Assembly (NCBI GenBank): GCA_009829735.1
Contig: CM020619.1
Span: 12,081,777-12,145,776 of the forward strand
DNA: 64,000 bases
Direction: 5' to 3'
From: Pyropia yezoensis
Taxonomy: Eukaryota > Rhodophyta > Bangiophyceae > Bangiales > Bangiaceae
A program made the position numbers and the translations under genes. A model generated the notes under the pieces. The model saw nothing but the letters and a program-made list of their open reading frames with translations. It was not told where the DNA came from and searched no databases. Of the stretch, positions 20,329 to 32,783 are shown piece after piece (position 1 is the first letter of the stretch; each line of letters opens with the position of its first letter).

Positions 20329-22276
20329 ATGGTGATTCCGGGGGTGGAGACTGACTCCTTGGAAGAACGTATGGAGGACACGTCCTACGATGGAGCGCCC
20401 GCCGGGACTTCCGGCGGGGGCTCCACGGTCGCTCCGGGGGATGGAATGCCCGCGTGCGTCACCCGGCTTCGGGTTGGCGGCGGGATCTACCCCGGAGGCG
20501 GGCCGCGTTGTTCCACGTGAGGCCTTGGGGCGGTGGTTTTACCCCGCTTGGCCCCTGTATGAGGAGGGGCTGACAGTTCTCCGCTGTGGCCGACTTGGCA
20601 CTGCGATGAGTCGCGTATGGGACCGCCTACGGGAGAAGTATCCCCGTAGGGTCGGGTTTCCTCCCGACTTCTGGACGGACCAGTTTGCCTTCGTGGATGA
20701 GGACGAGGTCGAAGACCTGCAGCGGGCCAAGAACTTGTTGCACCGCGGGGGTACTACCGCAGGCACCGGCGACGTGCCGACCTTCACTTGGGACGCGGTG
20801 GCAACTCGCCCCCCGTACCTTCGGGACGTCGATCCGCACACTCATCACTTTGACGTGCGGATGGAGAAGGACTACCGGCGAGGTCCCTACTTGGTGACCT
20901 TCGCTCAACTCGAGTTTCCGCAGCAGTCATCTTCCGGCAAGGAACAGTACTACCCCAAGAAGCCCGAGTGGTGGCCTCAAGTCGAGGTCCCCTACGGGTT
21001 TCCGGCGCTACTGCCACGGTTGCTCGACCACTTTGGCTCCGTCATGTTGACGGCTAGCGCGGACCACCTGGTGTTCGCCATGTTGGCAACCCAGTGACTC
21101 CTCGAGGTCATGTCGACCTGGGTGTCTTGTGTCAAGCGACGGGGGATGCTCTGGCATCTCTCCTCCCGGCTTATCCAAGGTTTGGAGCAGCTCACCCCTC
21201 AGCTAGTTGCTGAGGGGTGCTCATCAGGACAGCTCACTCTGCTTGAGGACATGCTGCGCCTCCACAAGCTCATCGGGTGGGACAGCATAGAGCATAAGTT
21301 ACGCCGATCCTCCCGCGGGCCCAATGACGATGGCGCACTCCGCCAGTTCGTCTGTGTCGGTCGTGAACTTCGCGACGGCCGTGTGGTACTCAAGGAGGGG
21401 CTGGGCATCGGGGACTACCCGTATGCCCCGGGGGTGGAACGCCACACTCGGTCCCCCCCGGACATGGCAATCATGCTGGCCGTGCCTGTCCACAATGATT
21501 ACGTGACTCAACCCACTGCGGGGGCCCCGAGTACGGGTCGCAGTTACTTTTGGGCTCCGCCTACTCGGCGACCCTCTCCTCATTCTCCTGTCCCATTCCA
21601 GCCGCACGGGGACATCCCGATAAGCGTTGCTGTTAAGACATCCACCCCGATGTCCCCCATCTTGGGGGCCACCCTACTCACGGTCTACCCCAAGTTGGTA
21701 CTTCCGGCCACGCCCTTGACCTCCGAAATGATGATCACCACGTTGGTGCGCACCATTTCTTGGTTGGCCGCGTCGGCTGCAACCCTTCAAACTTCCGAGA
21801 CTCCTCAACTCGAGGAGCGCGTCCGTACTGTTGTGGCGACCGCGAGTTGCTAGTCGGTAGCGGGGTGCATGACGACCGATTTGGCTCGTATTGGGTCGAT
21901 TGTGCCCCAGCCGGCCCCACTTAGGCGCGGCAAGCGTCGGGCAAGCCGGGCATACTCGCCTCCTCGCCATCATCGCCGTCACTCGCGGCGATCTCCCTCC
22001 GTGTCGGAAGACGAGCTGTCTTACTCCGTCTCGGGGTCCTCTACCCCGTCGGAGACGGAGTCGGTCCGGCGTCTGCGTCGCCAACTTGCGTGCAAGACTA
22101 CGCAGAAGAGTAGCCGCAGTCGTCGCCACTTGCGCGACCGTGAGGGGCGCGACGGGTCCGACTTGGAGCCGCCTCCCCGGCAGACGGGTGCGGAGCGTTG
22201 TCGGCGTGGGTCTCGCTGCTCGCCTCCACGTGAGGGCGAGGGCCGTGGGGTTGAGGAGTCTAGCATGTGTGCCTAG
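20329..22276 (+). pseudogene. Family-B antisense ORF, copy 2
   Basis: Same gene as at 32784-34722. From MVIPGVETDSLEERMEDTS it reads through the WFYPAWPLYEEG, DRLREKYPRRVGF, TFTWDAVATR, MEKDYRRGPYLV, WWPQVEVPYGFPALL and EVMSTWVSC blocks to an Arg/Ser-rich tail ending EESSMCA. Lesions: a frame change near 20460, TGA at 21095, and a stop after ATASC near 21851. Sequence clearly diverged from the other copies, unlike the pol that follows it. The start codon is preceded by a slightly mutated form of the inverted repeat described at 32761-32781. Confidence 0.8.
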
Positions 22277-22387
22277 TTGGCAGCTGCATTTGTTGTAAGA
22301 GTGTGTGGGTTAGTGCTGTAGTTAAAAGCCACTCTGCCTACCACTTCGACTTGAAGCACTCTCTTGGCACTGTTGCTCGGCCTTCGC

Positions 22388-25300
22388 TCACGTTGAGAGA
22401 GGGCAGTTAGGGTCTATCTCACTTCGGGCGCAGTATGCCCGGACCTTCTCAGCAGGAAGGTCCTCGACGTATTCCCACGTCTCATCCTTGGCTTTGTAGC
22501 CGAACCAACTCACCCTCAACATGAGGCGGTTAGTGTCCTCATCCCAGCCGTGGTCGATGAACTTATCGAACACGTACTCCTGCGGGCCCTGTTTGGCCGC
22601 AGGCAGCGAGGGGAGGCCCCACGGTTCCAGCGCCCGCGCCCAAGCTTGGTCGCCTGCAGGCGGTGGTGCAACTTTGACCACGTCCTGTCCGTTCACTGTG
22701 CGGACCCCATCGTCACTTTCGATGGTGAAGCGCCGCCCATCAGTACGAAGGACCTGGTACGGCCCCTTTGTCTGGAAAACCAACTTACCCCCAGTTGGGG
22801 TGTGTGAGTGGACCAATACCCAGTCACCCTGCTCGGGGACATGCTCGGCGTTGCGCACCTTCTTGTCAAAGGTACGCTTGTAGCGCTTTTGTGCTTTGTC
22901 CATCTCAGCCCTGACTTTAGGGCTGAGTTGTTCGAGCCTAGCAGCGAACTCCGCCTTACTCTCAGTGGGAGTAGGTGTACTGCCACTATCCTCCCTAGTT
23001 GGGAGCGGCCGCCGCACGGCAATAGACCGCACGTGACGGGGGGTCACAAAAGCGAGGGGTACTTCCCCGGTAGATGAGTGAACCTGCGAATTGTAGGCGG
23101 TCGTAAGAATAGAAATGTATTGGTCCCATGTTTTCACGTGCTCACTCACATAGTGGCGCAGCTGCCGAACAATAGTTTTGTTGAAGCACTCCACCTGCCC
23201 ATTAGTTTGTGGGTGGTAGGGGGTGGCATAGTTTGCCCGCACCCCCAACATATCCAGCACTCCCTGAAACAGTACAGACGCAAATTGCGGTCCATTGTCC
23301 GATAGTGTACTATCCGGAATGCCATACGCGGCAACCCAGTGATCTAGGAAGGCTGACACGACCGACATGGCCGTGATCTCTGCCAGTGGGATCGCTCACG
23401 TAAGTTTCGTGAAGCGGTCATAGATAACCAGGAGGTACTGGTTGCCCTCCTCGGTCACTGGCAGTGGCCCAAGGATGTCCATTGACAACGCGGCAAAGGG
23501 CTCCTTGGCCGGGAACAATAGCATAGCCGTAGTAGGCCGCCGTTCCATCAGACGGTTCTGTGCACAACTTGTGCAGGCAGCCACCCAACTGTAGATGTCC
23601 ACCACCATGGACGGCCAGTATTACCTGGTCCTCAGGGTCTGGTATAGTGTACTAGGCCCCAGGTGTCCACCTGTGGGGGCGTTATGCTCCCTCTCAAGGA
23701 TACTGTCCTTGAGGGATGCGGGGACGACAAGTTGTTCGGTCCCCTGGAGTACCCCCCTCCTCATGAGGAGGCCATCGTCTCCCAGAAAGAAACGCGTCTT
23801 TACCACTGTATGCAGTATATCCCTCTGCGACTTGCAGAAGGGATCCTCGGCCTGGGCCTTCGCCACCTCGTCCAGGGACAGGGGCAAGTACTTCTTGTTC
23901 CCTGGCGCCTCGGGGTCCAACGCCTGACCCGAGCGCGTGACTACCCCCACGATGGGGATGTCATCATCGACTGAGTTAGTCTCCAGCCCCTAGGTAGGTA
24001 CCCGAGAGAGGCCGTCGGCAAGGGCATGTTGCCTGCCGGGACGGTACTCAATATCAAAGTTGAAGGGTGCTAGTCGCACCCTCCACCTGTTGAGGCGTGT
24101 GTTCGTGCAATCCGTCTTGAAGATGAACTGCAACGCGCGGTGGTCACAGCGGATGAGGAACTTCTCACCCTCTAGGTAGTGACGAAGTGACGTCACCGCC
24201 CACACCACTGCGAGTCCTTCCAACTCGGTGACTCCGTAGTTCTTCTCGGCCGAGCTCAGCCCCTTGCTAGAGTATCCCACCGGCAAGTACTCCTTGTCCG
24301 GCTGCTGCTGAAGCAACACACAGCCAAGTTGGTTGAAGCTAGCATCCACATCCAGGATGTAGTGGCCTCCCAACCTGGGAATAGCCAGGATAGGGGGCTT
24401 CAGCAGAAGGTCCCGAAGAGTCTTAAAGGATTCCTGCTCCGCCCGACTTGGGGGAGGCAGGTTCTTCGGTAACGTTGAGCTAACTACCTCATTCAATGGC
24501 TTCGCCACCTTGGCGAAGCCCTTGGTGAAACTTCGGTACACGTTACACATCCCGAGGAAGCTCCTCATCTGGGTCTGGGTCCGTGGGTACTGAGCCTTAC
24601 GGATGGCTCTCAAGTTCTTCTCATTGACACTGAGACGCCCCGGACGGACAACATGTCCCAAGTATTCCACCTCTTGAGTGAAGAGGTGGCACTTACTCGC
24701 CTTCAGTGACACACCGGCGTGAGCAAGTAGCTTGAACACCTGGCCAAGATGGCCAATGTGTTCCTCCGGACTTCGGGAGAACACAATGATATCGTCGAGG
24801 TACACGAGACAGATCTGCCACCGTACTCCGGCCAGAATCATGTCCATAGCGCGCTGGAAAGTTGCCGGCGTGTTACACAGGCCAAACGGTAGACGCTTGC
24901 ACTGGTAGGTACCACAGTGACAGGTAAAGGTAGTTTTATGCCTGTCCTCCGGGGCAATGGGAATTTGCCAGTACCCCGCGTTAGAGTCCAGGGTAGAGAA
25001 CATGTTTGCCGCCCCCAGAGAGTCCAGACAGTCGTCCATCCTAGGTATGGGATAACTGTCCTTCACCGGGCTCTCTTTGAGCTTACAGTAGTCGATACTA
25101 AACCGTGGGGTCCCATCGACTTTGGGGACAATGACCACCGGACTCGCCCACTCGGCGTTGCTGGCCTCGATCACATCGAGGGCCTCCATGCGAGCAACTT
25201 GCTCCTTAACGAGGGCCCTTGAACGGGGTCCTCCCCTATACGGTTGTTGGCGTATAGGGGGTGCACCGGGCTTCAACTCGATCCGGTGTTGGGTGGCTCT

Positions 25301-26142
25301 CATGAGTCCCAATTGACCAACCCACAACTTGTGATATTGGTCCAAAAGGCGTTCAACTTGAACCCTCAACCTGGGTGGGACACCCTCCATGTTCACATGG
25401 GGCCGAGGAGAGGCGGCCGACTTGGCTTGATGCTTCTCCTTTCCAGACTTCGGGTCGCTACTTGCGCCCGCGTTGAGGTTAACCGCTACTACTGGTCCCT
25501 CATGTTGGTCGATATAGTCGAACTTGGCTCCCGACTTGAAGTACTTGGGCGACGAGCTCAGTTTCATCACCTGGATCCTCCTCGGGACTCCGGGTTTGGA
25601 GTCCATCGTGCCAAGGGCAACATGCACTTGGTGCTTACGAGCAAGACTGGGGTAAGGGTGCACCAACCCGTTCCCCGTATAATCAGTTACAACGTCGACG
25701 TGCGCCAGCGAGTTGGGGGGCAACGTGACTTTACGGGCTAAACGCAGGGTAGCAGTAAACCCTTCTTTCACGGAGCAAACAGGCTTCGACTGTGAGACTG
25801 TCACAGGAGCCACAGTCTTTCCCTTACCAAGGATGGGGATGGTCTCCTCATTCATCATCTTGACCCAATACTCAGGGCCACAAATCAAAGGCACTTGTGT
25901 AACGACATAAGGGGTACACAGAAGCAGGGCTACCGATGTATTCTTCACTACTCCATCAGTCACGTCGACCTCATGGGTTCCCAACCTAGTTGGTAGGGTT
26001 ACGGCACCAACAATGGGAAGTAAACCACCATTGATGTCGATCATATGGTCGGCCTTAGACCTCCAGCATTAAAGCTTCATCTCCTTGGATAAAAGCGACT
26101 TGCGTATCAAAGAGGCTCTTGAGCCCGTATTAAGCACGATAC
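22388..26142 (-). pseudogene. pol: Family-B pol, unit 2, gag missing
   Basis: Chromovirus Pol on the minus strand. RT with CKRLPFGLCNTPATFQ and YLDDIIVFS, RNase H (LDVDASFNQLGCVLLQ), integrase (zinc region, MDILGPLP, LSDNGPQF, NGQVECFN) and chromodomain (EYVFDKFIDHGW...DETWEYVEDLP) are all present. In-frame stops lie at 23990 (after SRVPT), 23608/23621 and 23396 (after RFTKLT), and TAA before 26044. At the N-terminal end the protease segment reads LNTGSRA, lacking the catalytic Asp. Similarity to unit 4 stops exactly at the LTR start (26143), so the rest of protease, gag and the primer site are absent. Confidence 0.9.
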
Positions 26143-26612
26143 TGTGGTAAAAACCACTTGCACACACGGCACCCAAGTTGGGGCGGTGTACAAGGGCTGC
26201 CTTCCGTGTCGGGGGATCAGGAAGAAGTGCAAGTCGCACACACTCTGTCCCTGTTGTGGGGCAAACCCCCCACTGACAAACAAGAGGATGGTGTGTGGTC
26301 CAACAGTTTCTTGGTCGGGACGGAGAGGCAGGGCCAAGCCCCGCTGTCTTTCCCCTTTATCGCCGCAGGGTCCCCTCAGAATCTCGCAACTCAGAATCTC
26401 CCACCCCAGCACCTGCCCACCGGGCCACACGAAAATTCAAGACGATAAATGCAGAAAACCCTCAAATCCACGTTGGATTTACTACTAAGCTAACTATCCC
26501 AAACTTAGGGAATATGGACCCAAAAGCAGGGCGAGGAACGGAGCAGACTAGTGGCCTGCCGCCCCTTGCATGGCACGTGTTGCCCCCCTACCTGGAGGTC
26601 AATACTGCCACA
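26143..26612 (-). repeat. Family-B LTR 3, shared between units
   Basis: 470 bp, TGTGGTAAAAACC...TACTGCCACA. Subtype with CAAGAGGATGG and CTTTATCGCCGCAGG, shared only with LTR 4. Followed by the purine-tract complement. Confidence 0.9.
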
Positions 26613-26950
26613 CTCCCCTCTCCTCAGTTCCGACCGACCCGGTCGGCCCTGTGAGGGGGTGCGTAAACGCGCGTCTCGGCGTTGGGGGCGCGACTTGCTG
26701 TCCCCCCTTGAGTACGTAACGCAGATGTGGAGGGGGTCACGTTGACCGCCCCTCTCCTCAAGCTTGCCCACTCGGCAGCTTGCTCTCCCCGGTTCGCACT
26801 TCGCCGTCACCACCACCTCCCCTTCACCTTCCACTGGGCTGCCCCACGCTGGGGAGGCCACCCGTCTACCCACGATCCGAGTCCCCCTCAACTCGAGGCG
26901 GGTCTTGTGCCGCTGTAGCCAGGGCGTCTCTCCCCAACTTGGGGAGAGCC

Positions 26951-28887
26951 ATGGCGACCCCGGGGGTGGAGACGGACTCTCTCGACGAACGTATGGAGGA
27001 CACGTCCTACGATGCAGGGCCCGCCGGGACTTCCGGCGGGGGCTTCGCGATCGCTCCGGGGGATGGGACTGCCGCGTCACCCGGCTTTGGGTTGACGGCG
27101 GGATCTACCCCGGAGGCGGGACAAGTTGTCCCGCGTGAGGCCTTGGGGCGGTGGTTTTACCCCGCTTGGCCTCTGTATGAGGAGGGGTTGACTGTTCTTC
27201 GCTGTGGCCGACTTCGCACAGCGATGGGTCGGGTATGGGACCGCCTACGGGAGAAGTATCCCCGTAGGGTCGGGTTCCCTGCCGGCTTCAGGACGGATCA
27301 ATTTGCCTTCCTGGACGATGAAGAGGTCGAGGACGTTCAGCGGGCCAAGGCCATGGTGGACCGCGGGGGAACTATCCCGGGTCCCGGCGACTTGCCGACC
27401 TTTACTTGGGACGCGGTGGCAACTCGCCCGCGTACCTTCACGAGGCCGATCCGCACACTCATCACATTGATGTGCGGATGGAGAAGGACTTCCGGCGAGG
27501 TCCCTACTTGGTGACCTCGGCTCAACTTGAGTTTCCTCAGCAGTCTGCTGCCAGTAAAGAGCAGTACTATCCGAAGAAGCCCGAGTGGTGGCCTCAAGTT
27601 GAGGTCCCCTACGGGTTCCCGGCGTTGCTGCCACGGTTGCTTGACCACTTCGGCTCCGTCATGTTGACGGCTAGCCCGGAACATCTGGTGTGGGCCATGT
27701 TGGCCACCCAGTGGCTCCTCGAGGTCATGTCGACCTGGGTGTCCTGTGTCCAGCGGCGGGGGATGCTCTGGCATCTTCCCCTCCGGCTTATCCAAGGTTT
27801 GGAACAGTTCACCCTCAGTTAGTTGCTGAGGGGTGCTCATCAGGACAGTTCACTCTTCTCGAGGACATGCTGCGCCTCCACACGTTTATCGAGTGGGAGA
27901 GCATCGACCACAAGTTGCGCCGCCCCAGGGCCCAAGGACGATGGCGCACTTCGCCAGTTCGTATGGGTCGCTCATGAACTTCACGACGCCCGTGTGGTCC
28001 ACGAGAGGGGTTGGGAATCGGGGACTACCCGTATGCCCCGGGGGTGGATCGCCACACTGCGCCACCCCCGGACAAGGCCATAGTCATGGCCGTGCCCTCA
28101 CATGATGACCATATGACTCAAATCACTGCGGGGGCCCCAAGTCGGGGTCGCAGTTACACCCGGGTCCCGCCACCTCGGCGTGCCCCTCCGCTTCCTCCTG
28201 TTCCCTACCAGCCGCACGGGGACATCCCGACTAGCGTGGCCGTTGAGTCGTCCACCCCGTTGTCCCCCAACTTGGGGGTCACCCTCCTGACGGTAAACCC
28301 CAAGTTGGTGTTACCGCCCACGCCTCTAACCTCAGAGATGATGATCACCACCTTGGTGCGAACCATTTGCTGGTTGGCCGCGTCGACCGCAACCCTTAAA
28401 ACTTCCGAGACTCCTCAGCTTGACGAGCGCGTTCGTACTGCAGTGGCGACCGCGAGTTGCGAGTCGGTGGCGGAGTCTATGACGGCCGAGTTGGCTCGCA
28501 TTGGGGATATTATGCCCCAGCCAGCCCCACTTGGGCGTGGCAAACGTCGTGAGAGCCGGGCATACTCGCCTCCTCGCCGTCGTCGCCGACGCTCGCGGCG
28601 CTATCCCTTCCGTGTCGGAAGACGAGTTGTCTTACTCCGTCTCGGAGTCCTCGACTCCGTCAGAGTCGGAGTCGGTCCGGCGTCTGCGTCGCCAACTTGC
28701 GCGCAAGACTAAGCAGAAGAGCAGCCGCGGTCGGCGCCACTTGTGCGACCGTGAGGGGCGCGACGGGTCCGACTTGGAGCCGCCGGCCCCTCCGACTGGT
28801 GGGGAGCGTTATCGCCGTGGGTCTCGCTGCTCGCCTCCACGTGAGGGCGAGGGCCGTGGGGTTGAGGAGTCTAGCATGTGTGCCTAG
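26951..28887 (+). pseudogene. Family-B antisense ORF, copy 3
   Basis: Base-for-base like copy 4 (32784-34722) except for single-base indels near 27428, 27814, 27998 and 28608 that break the frame. Because substitutions are almost absent, these look like raw long-read errors at a contig end, not decay. Same domain order as copy 4. Confidence 0.8.
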
Positions 28888-28998
28888 TTGGCAGCTGCAT
28901 TTGTTGTAAGAGTGTGTGGGTTAGGGCTGTAGTTAAAAGCCACTCTGCCTACCACTTCGACTTGAAGCACTCTCTTGGCACTGTTACTCAGCCTTCCC

Positions 28999-31512
28999 TC
29001 ACGTTGAGGGGGGGCTGTTAGGGTCAATCTCATTCCGCGCACAGAATGCCCGGACCTTCTCAGCGGGAAGGTCCTCCACATACTCCCACGTATCATCCAT
29101 GGCTTCGTAGCCGAACCAACGCACCCTCAACATGAGGCGGTTAGTGTCCTCATCCCAGCCGTGGTCGATGAACTTATCGAACACGTACTCCTGCGGGCCC
29201 TGTTTGGCCGCAGGCAGCGAGGGGAGGCCCCACGGTTCCAGCGCCCGCGCCCAAGCTTGGTCGCCTGCAGGCGGTGGTGCAACTTTGACCACGTCCTGTC
29301 CGTTCACTGTGCGGACCCCATCGTCACTTTCGATGGTGAAGCGCCGCCCATCAGTACGAAGGACCTGGTACGGCCCCTTTGTCTGGAAAACCAACTTACC
29401 CCCAGTTGGGGTGTGTGAGTGGACCAATACCCAGTCACCCTGCTCGGGGACATGCTCGGCGTTGCGCACCTTCTTGTCAAAGGTACGCTTGTAGCGCTTT
29501 TGTGCTTTGTCCATCTCAGCCCTGACTTTAGGGCTGAGTTGTTCGAGCTAGCAGCGAACTCCGCCTTACTCTCAGTGGGAGTAGGTGTACTGCCACTATC
29601 CTCCCTAGTTGGGAGCGGCCGCCGCACGGCAATAGACCGCACGTGACGGGGGGTCACAAAAGCGAGGGGTACTTCCCCGGTAGATGAGTGAACCTGCGAA
29701 TTGTAGGCGGTCGTAAGAATAGAAATGTATTGGTCCCATGTTTTCACGTGCTCACTCACATAGTGGCGCAGCTGCCGAACAATAGTTTTGTTGAAGCACT
29801 CCACCTGCCCATTAGTTTGTGGGTGGTAGGGGGTGGCATAGTTTGCCCGCACCCCCAACATATCCAGCACTCCCTGAAACAGTACAGACGCAAATTGCGG
29901 TCCATTGTCCGATAGTGTACTATCCGGAATGCCATACGCGGCAACCCAGTGATCTAGGAAGGCTGACACGACCGACATGGCCGTGATCTCTGCCAGTGGG
30001 ATCGCTCACGTAAGTTTCGTGAAGCGGTCATAGATAACCAGGAGGTACTGGTTGCCCTCCTCGGTCACTGGCAGTGGCCCAAGGATGTCCATTGACAACG
30101 CGGCAAAGGGCTCCTTGGCCGGGAACAATAGCATAGCCGTAGTAGGCCGCCGTTCCATCAGACGGTTCTGTGCACAACTTGTGCAGGCAGCCACCCAACT
30201 GTAGATGTCCACCACCATGGACGGCCAGTAGTACCTGGTCCTCAGGGTCTGGTATAGTGTACTAGGCCCCAGGTGTCCACCTGTGGGGGCGTTATGCTCC
30301 CTCTCAAGGATACTGTCCTTGAGGGATGCGGGGACGACAAGTTGTTCGGTCCCCTGGAGTACCCCCCTCTCATGAGGAGGCCATCGTCTCCCAGAAAGAA
30401 ACGCGTCTTTACCACTGTATGCAGTATATCCCTCTGCGACTTGCAGAAGGGATCCTCGGCCTGGGCCTTCGCCACCTCGTCCAGGGACAGGGGCAAGTAC
30501 TTCTTGTTCCCTGGCGCCTCGGGGTCCAACGCCTGACCCGAGCGCGTGACTACCCCCACGATGGGGATGTCATCATCGACTGAGTTAGTCTCCAGCCCCT
30601 AGGTAGGTACCCGAGAGAGGCCGTCGGCAAGGGCATGTTGCCTGCCGGGACGGTACTCAATATCAAAGTTGAAGGGTGCTAGTCGCACCCTCCACCTGTT
30701 GAGGCGTGTGTTCGTGCAATCCGTCTTGAAGATGAACTGCAACGCGCGGTGGTCACAGCGGATGAGGAACTTCTCACCCTAGGTAGTGACGAAGTGACGT
30801 CACCGCCCACACCACTGCGAGTCCTTCCAACTCGGTGACTCCGTAGTTCTTCTCGGCCGAGCTCAGCCCCTTGCTGAAGTATCCCACCGGCAAGTACTCC
30901 TTGTCCGGCTGCTGCTGAAGCAACACACAGCCAAGTTGGTTGAAGCTAGCATCCACATCCAGGATGTAGTGGCCTCCCAACCTGGGAATAGCCAGGATAG
31001 GGGGCTTCAGCAGAAGGTCCCGAAGAGTCTTAAAGGATTCCTGCTCCGCCCGACTTGGGGGAGGCAGGTTCTTCGGTAACGTTGAGCTAACTACCTCATT
31101 CAATGGCTTCGCCACCTTGGCGAAGCCCTTGGTGAAACTTCGGTACACGTTACACATCCCGAGGAAGCTCCTCATCTGGGTCTGGGTCCGTGGGTACTGA
31201 GCCTTACGGATGGCTCTCAAGTTTCTTCTCATTGACACTGAGACGCCCCGGACGGACAACATGTCCCAAGTATTCCACCTCTTGAGTGAAGAGGTGGCAC
31301 TTACTCGCCTTCAGTGACACACCGGCGTGAGCAAGTAGCTTGAACACCTGGCCAAGATGGCCAATGTGTTCCTCCGGACTTCGGGAGAACACAATGATAT
31401 CGTCGAGGTACACGAGACAGATCTGCCACCGTACTCCGGCCAGAATCATGTCCATAGCGCGCTGGAAAGTTGCCGGCGTGTTACACAGGCCAAACGGTAG
31501 ACGCTTGCACTG
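28999..31512 (-). pseudogene. pol: Family-B pol, unit 3, cut by the sequence gap
   Basis: Minus-strand pol from the chromodomain stop (28999) through integrase and RNase H into RT, ending at the N run just after the FGLCN/CKRLPF region. Shares the nonsense codons of unit 4 and adds 1-2-base indels near 29549, 30367, 30780 and 31222. Probably the same locus as 34834-37350. Confidence 0.85.
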
Positions 31513-32012
31513 NNNNNNNNNNNNNNNNNNNNNNNNNNNNNNNNNNNNNNNNNNNNNNNNNNNNNNNNNNNNNNNNNNNNNNNNNNNNNNNNNNNNNNNN
31601 NNNNNNNNNNNNNNNNNNNNNNNNNNNNNNNNNNNNNNNNNNNNNNNNNNNNNNNNNNNNNNNNNNNNNNNNNNNNNNNNNNNNNNNNNNNNNNNNNNNN
31701 NNNNNNNNNNNNNNNNNNNNNNNNNNNNNNNNNNNNNNNNNNNNNNNNNNNNNNNNNNNNNNNNNNNNNNNNNNNNNNNNNNNNNNNNNNNNNNNNNNNN
31801 NNNNNNNNNNNNNNNNNNNNNNNNNNNNNNNNNNNNNNNNNNNNNNNNNNNNNNNNNNNNNNNNNNNNNNNNNNNNNNNNNNNNNNNNNNNNNNNNNNNN
31901 NNNNNNNNNNNNNNNNNNNNNNNNNNNNNNNNNNNNNNNNNNNNNNNNNNNNNNNNNNNNNNNNNNNNNNNNNNNNNNNNNNNNNNNNNNNNNNNNNNNN
32001 NNNNNNNNNNNN
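31513..32012. other. Assembly gap (500 N)
   Basis: Exactly 500 N, a nominal scaffolding gap. Long frames that run across it are meaningless. Confidence 1.
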
Positions 32013-32445
32013 GTTGGGCGGTGTACAAGGGCTGCCTTCCGTGTCGGGGGATCAGGAAGAAGTGCAAGTCGCACACACTCTGTCCCTGTTGTGGGGCAAA
32101 CCCCCCACTGACAAACAAGAGGATGGTGTGTGGTCCAACAGTTTCTTGGTCGGGACGGAGAGGCAGGGCCAAGCCCCGCTGTCTTTCCCCTTTATCGCCG
32201 CAGGGTCCCCTCAGAATCTCGCAACTCAGAATCTCCCACCCCAGCACCTGCCCACCGGGCCACACGAAAATTCAAGACGATAAATGCAGAAACCCTCAAT
32301 CCACGTTGGATTTACTACTAAGCTAACTATCCCAAACTTAGGGAATATGGACCCAAAAGCAGGGCGAGGAACGGAGCAGACTAGTGGCCTGCCGCCCCTT
32401 GCATGGCACGTGTTGCCCCCCTACCTGGAGGTCAATACTGCCACA
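32013..32445 (-). repeat. Family-B LTR 4, left end lost in the gap
   Basis: Matches LTR 3 apart from single-base losses in A runs near 32290-32300, and ends TACTGCCACA at 32445. Acts as the 3' LTR of unit 4. Confidence 0.9.
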
Positions 32446-32783
32446 CTCCCCTCTCCTCAGTTCCGACCGACCCGGTCGGCCCTGTGAGGGGGTGCGTAAA
32501 CGCGCGTCTCGGCGTTGGGGGCGCGACTTGCTGTCCCCCCTTGAGTACGTAACGCAGATGTGGAGGGGGTCACGTTGACCGCCCCTCTCCTCAAGCTTGC
32601 CCACTCGGCAGCTTGCTCTCCCCGGTTCGCACTTCGCCGTCACCACCACCTCCCCTTCACCTTCCACTGGGCTGCCCCACGCTGGGGAGGCCACCCGTCT
32701 ACCCACGATCCGAGTCCCCCTCAACTCGAGGCGGGTCTTGTGCCGCTGTAGCCAGGGCGTCTCTCCCCAACTTGGGGAGAGCC
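32446..32783 (+). promoter_or_regulatory. Purine tract complement and leader of the antisense gene (unit 4)
   Basis: The first 15 bases read as the minus-strand tract CTGAGGAGAGGGGAG, which primes plus-strand DNA in gag-pol orientation. Next comes an inverted repeat CCGAC-CCG-GTCGG (about 32466-32478) kept in all units. Just before the aORF ATG (32784) lies an inverted repeat with 10-base arms CTCTCCCCAA/TTGGGGAGAG and a single C between (32761-32781). Any promoter for the antisense gene should lie here or in the LTR; no clear TATA box. Confidence 0.5.

Noticed and set aside
31204-32326. Long open frames running across the N gap
   Set aside because: They are open only because N codons contain no stops.
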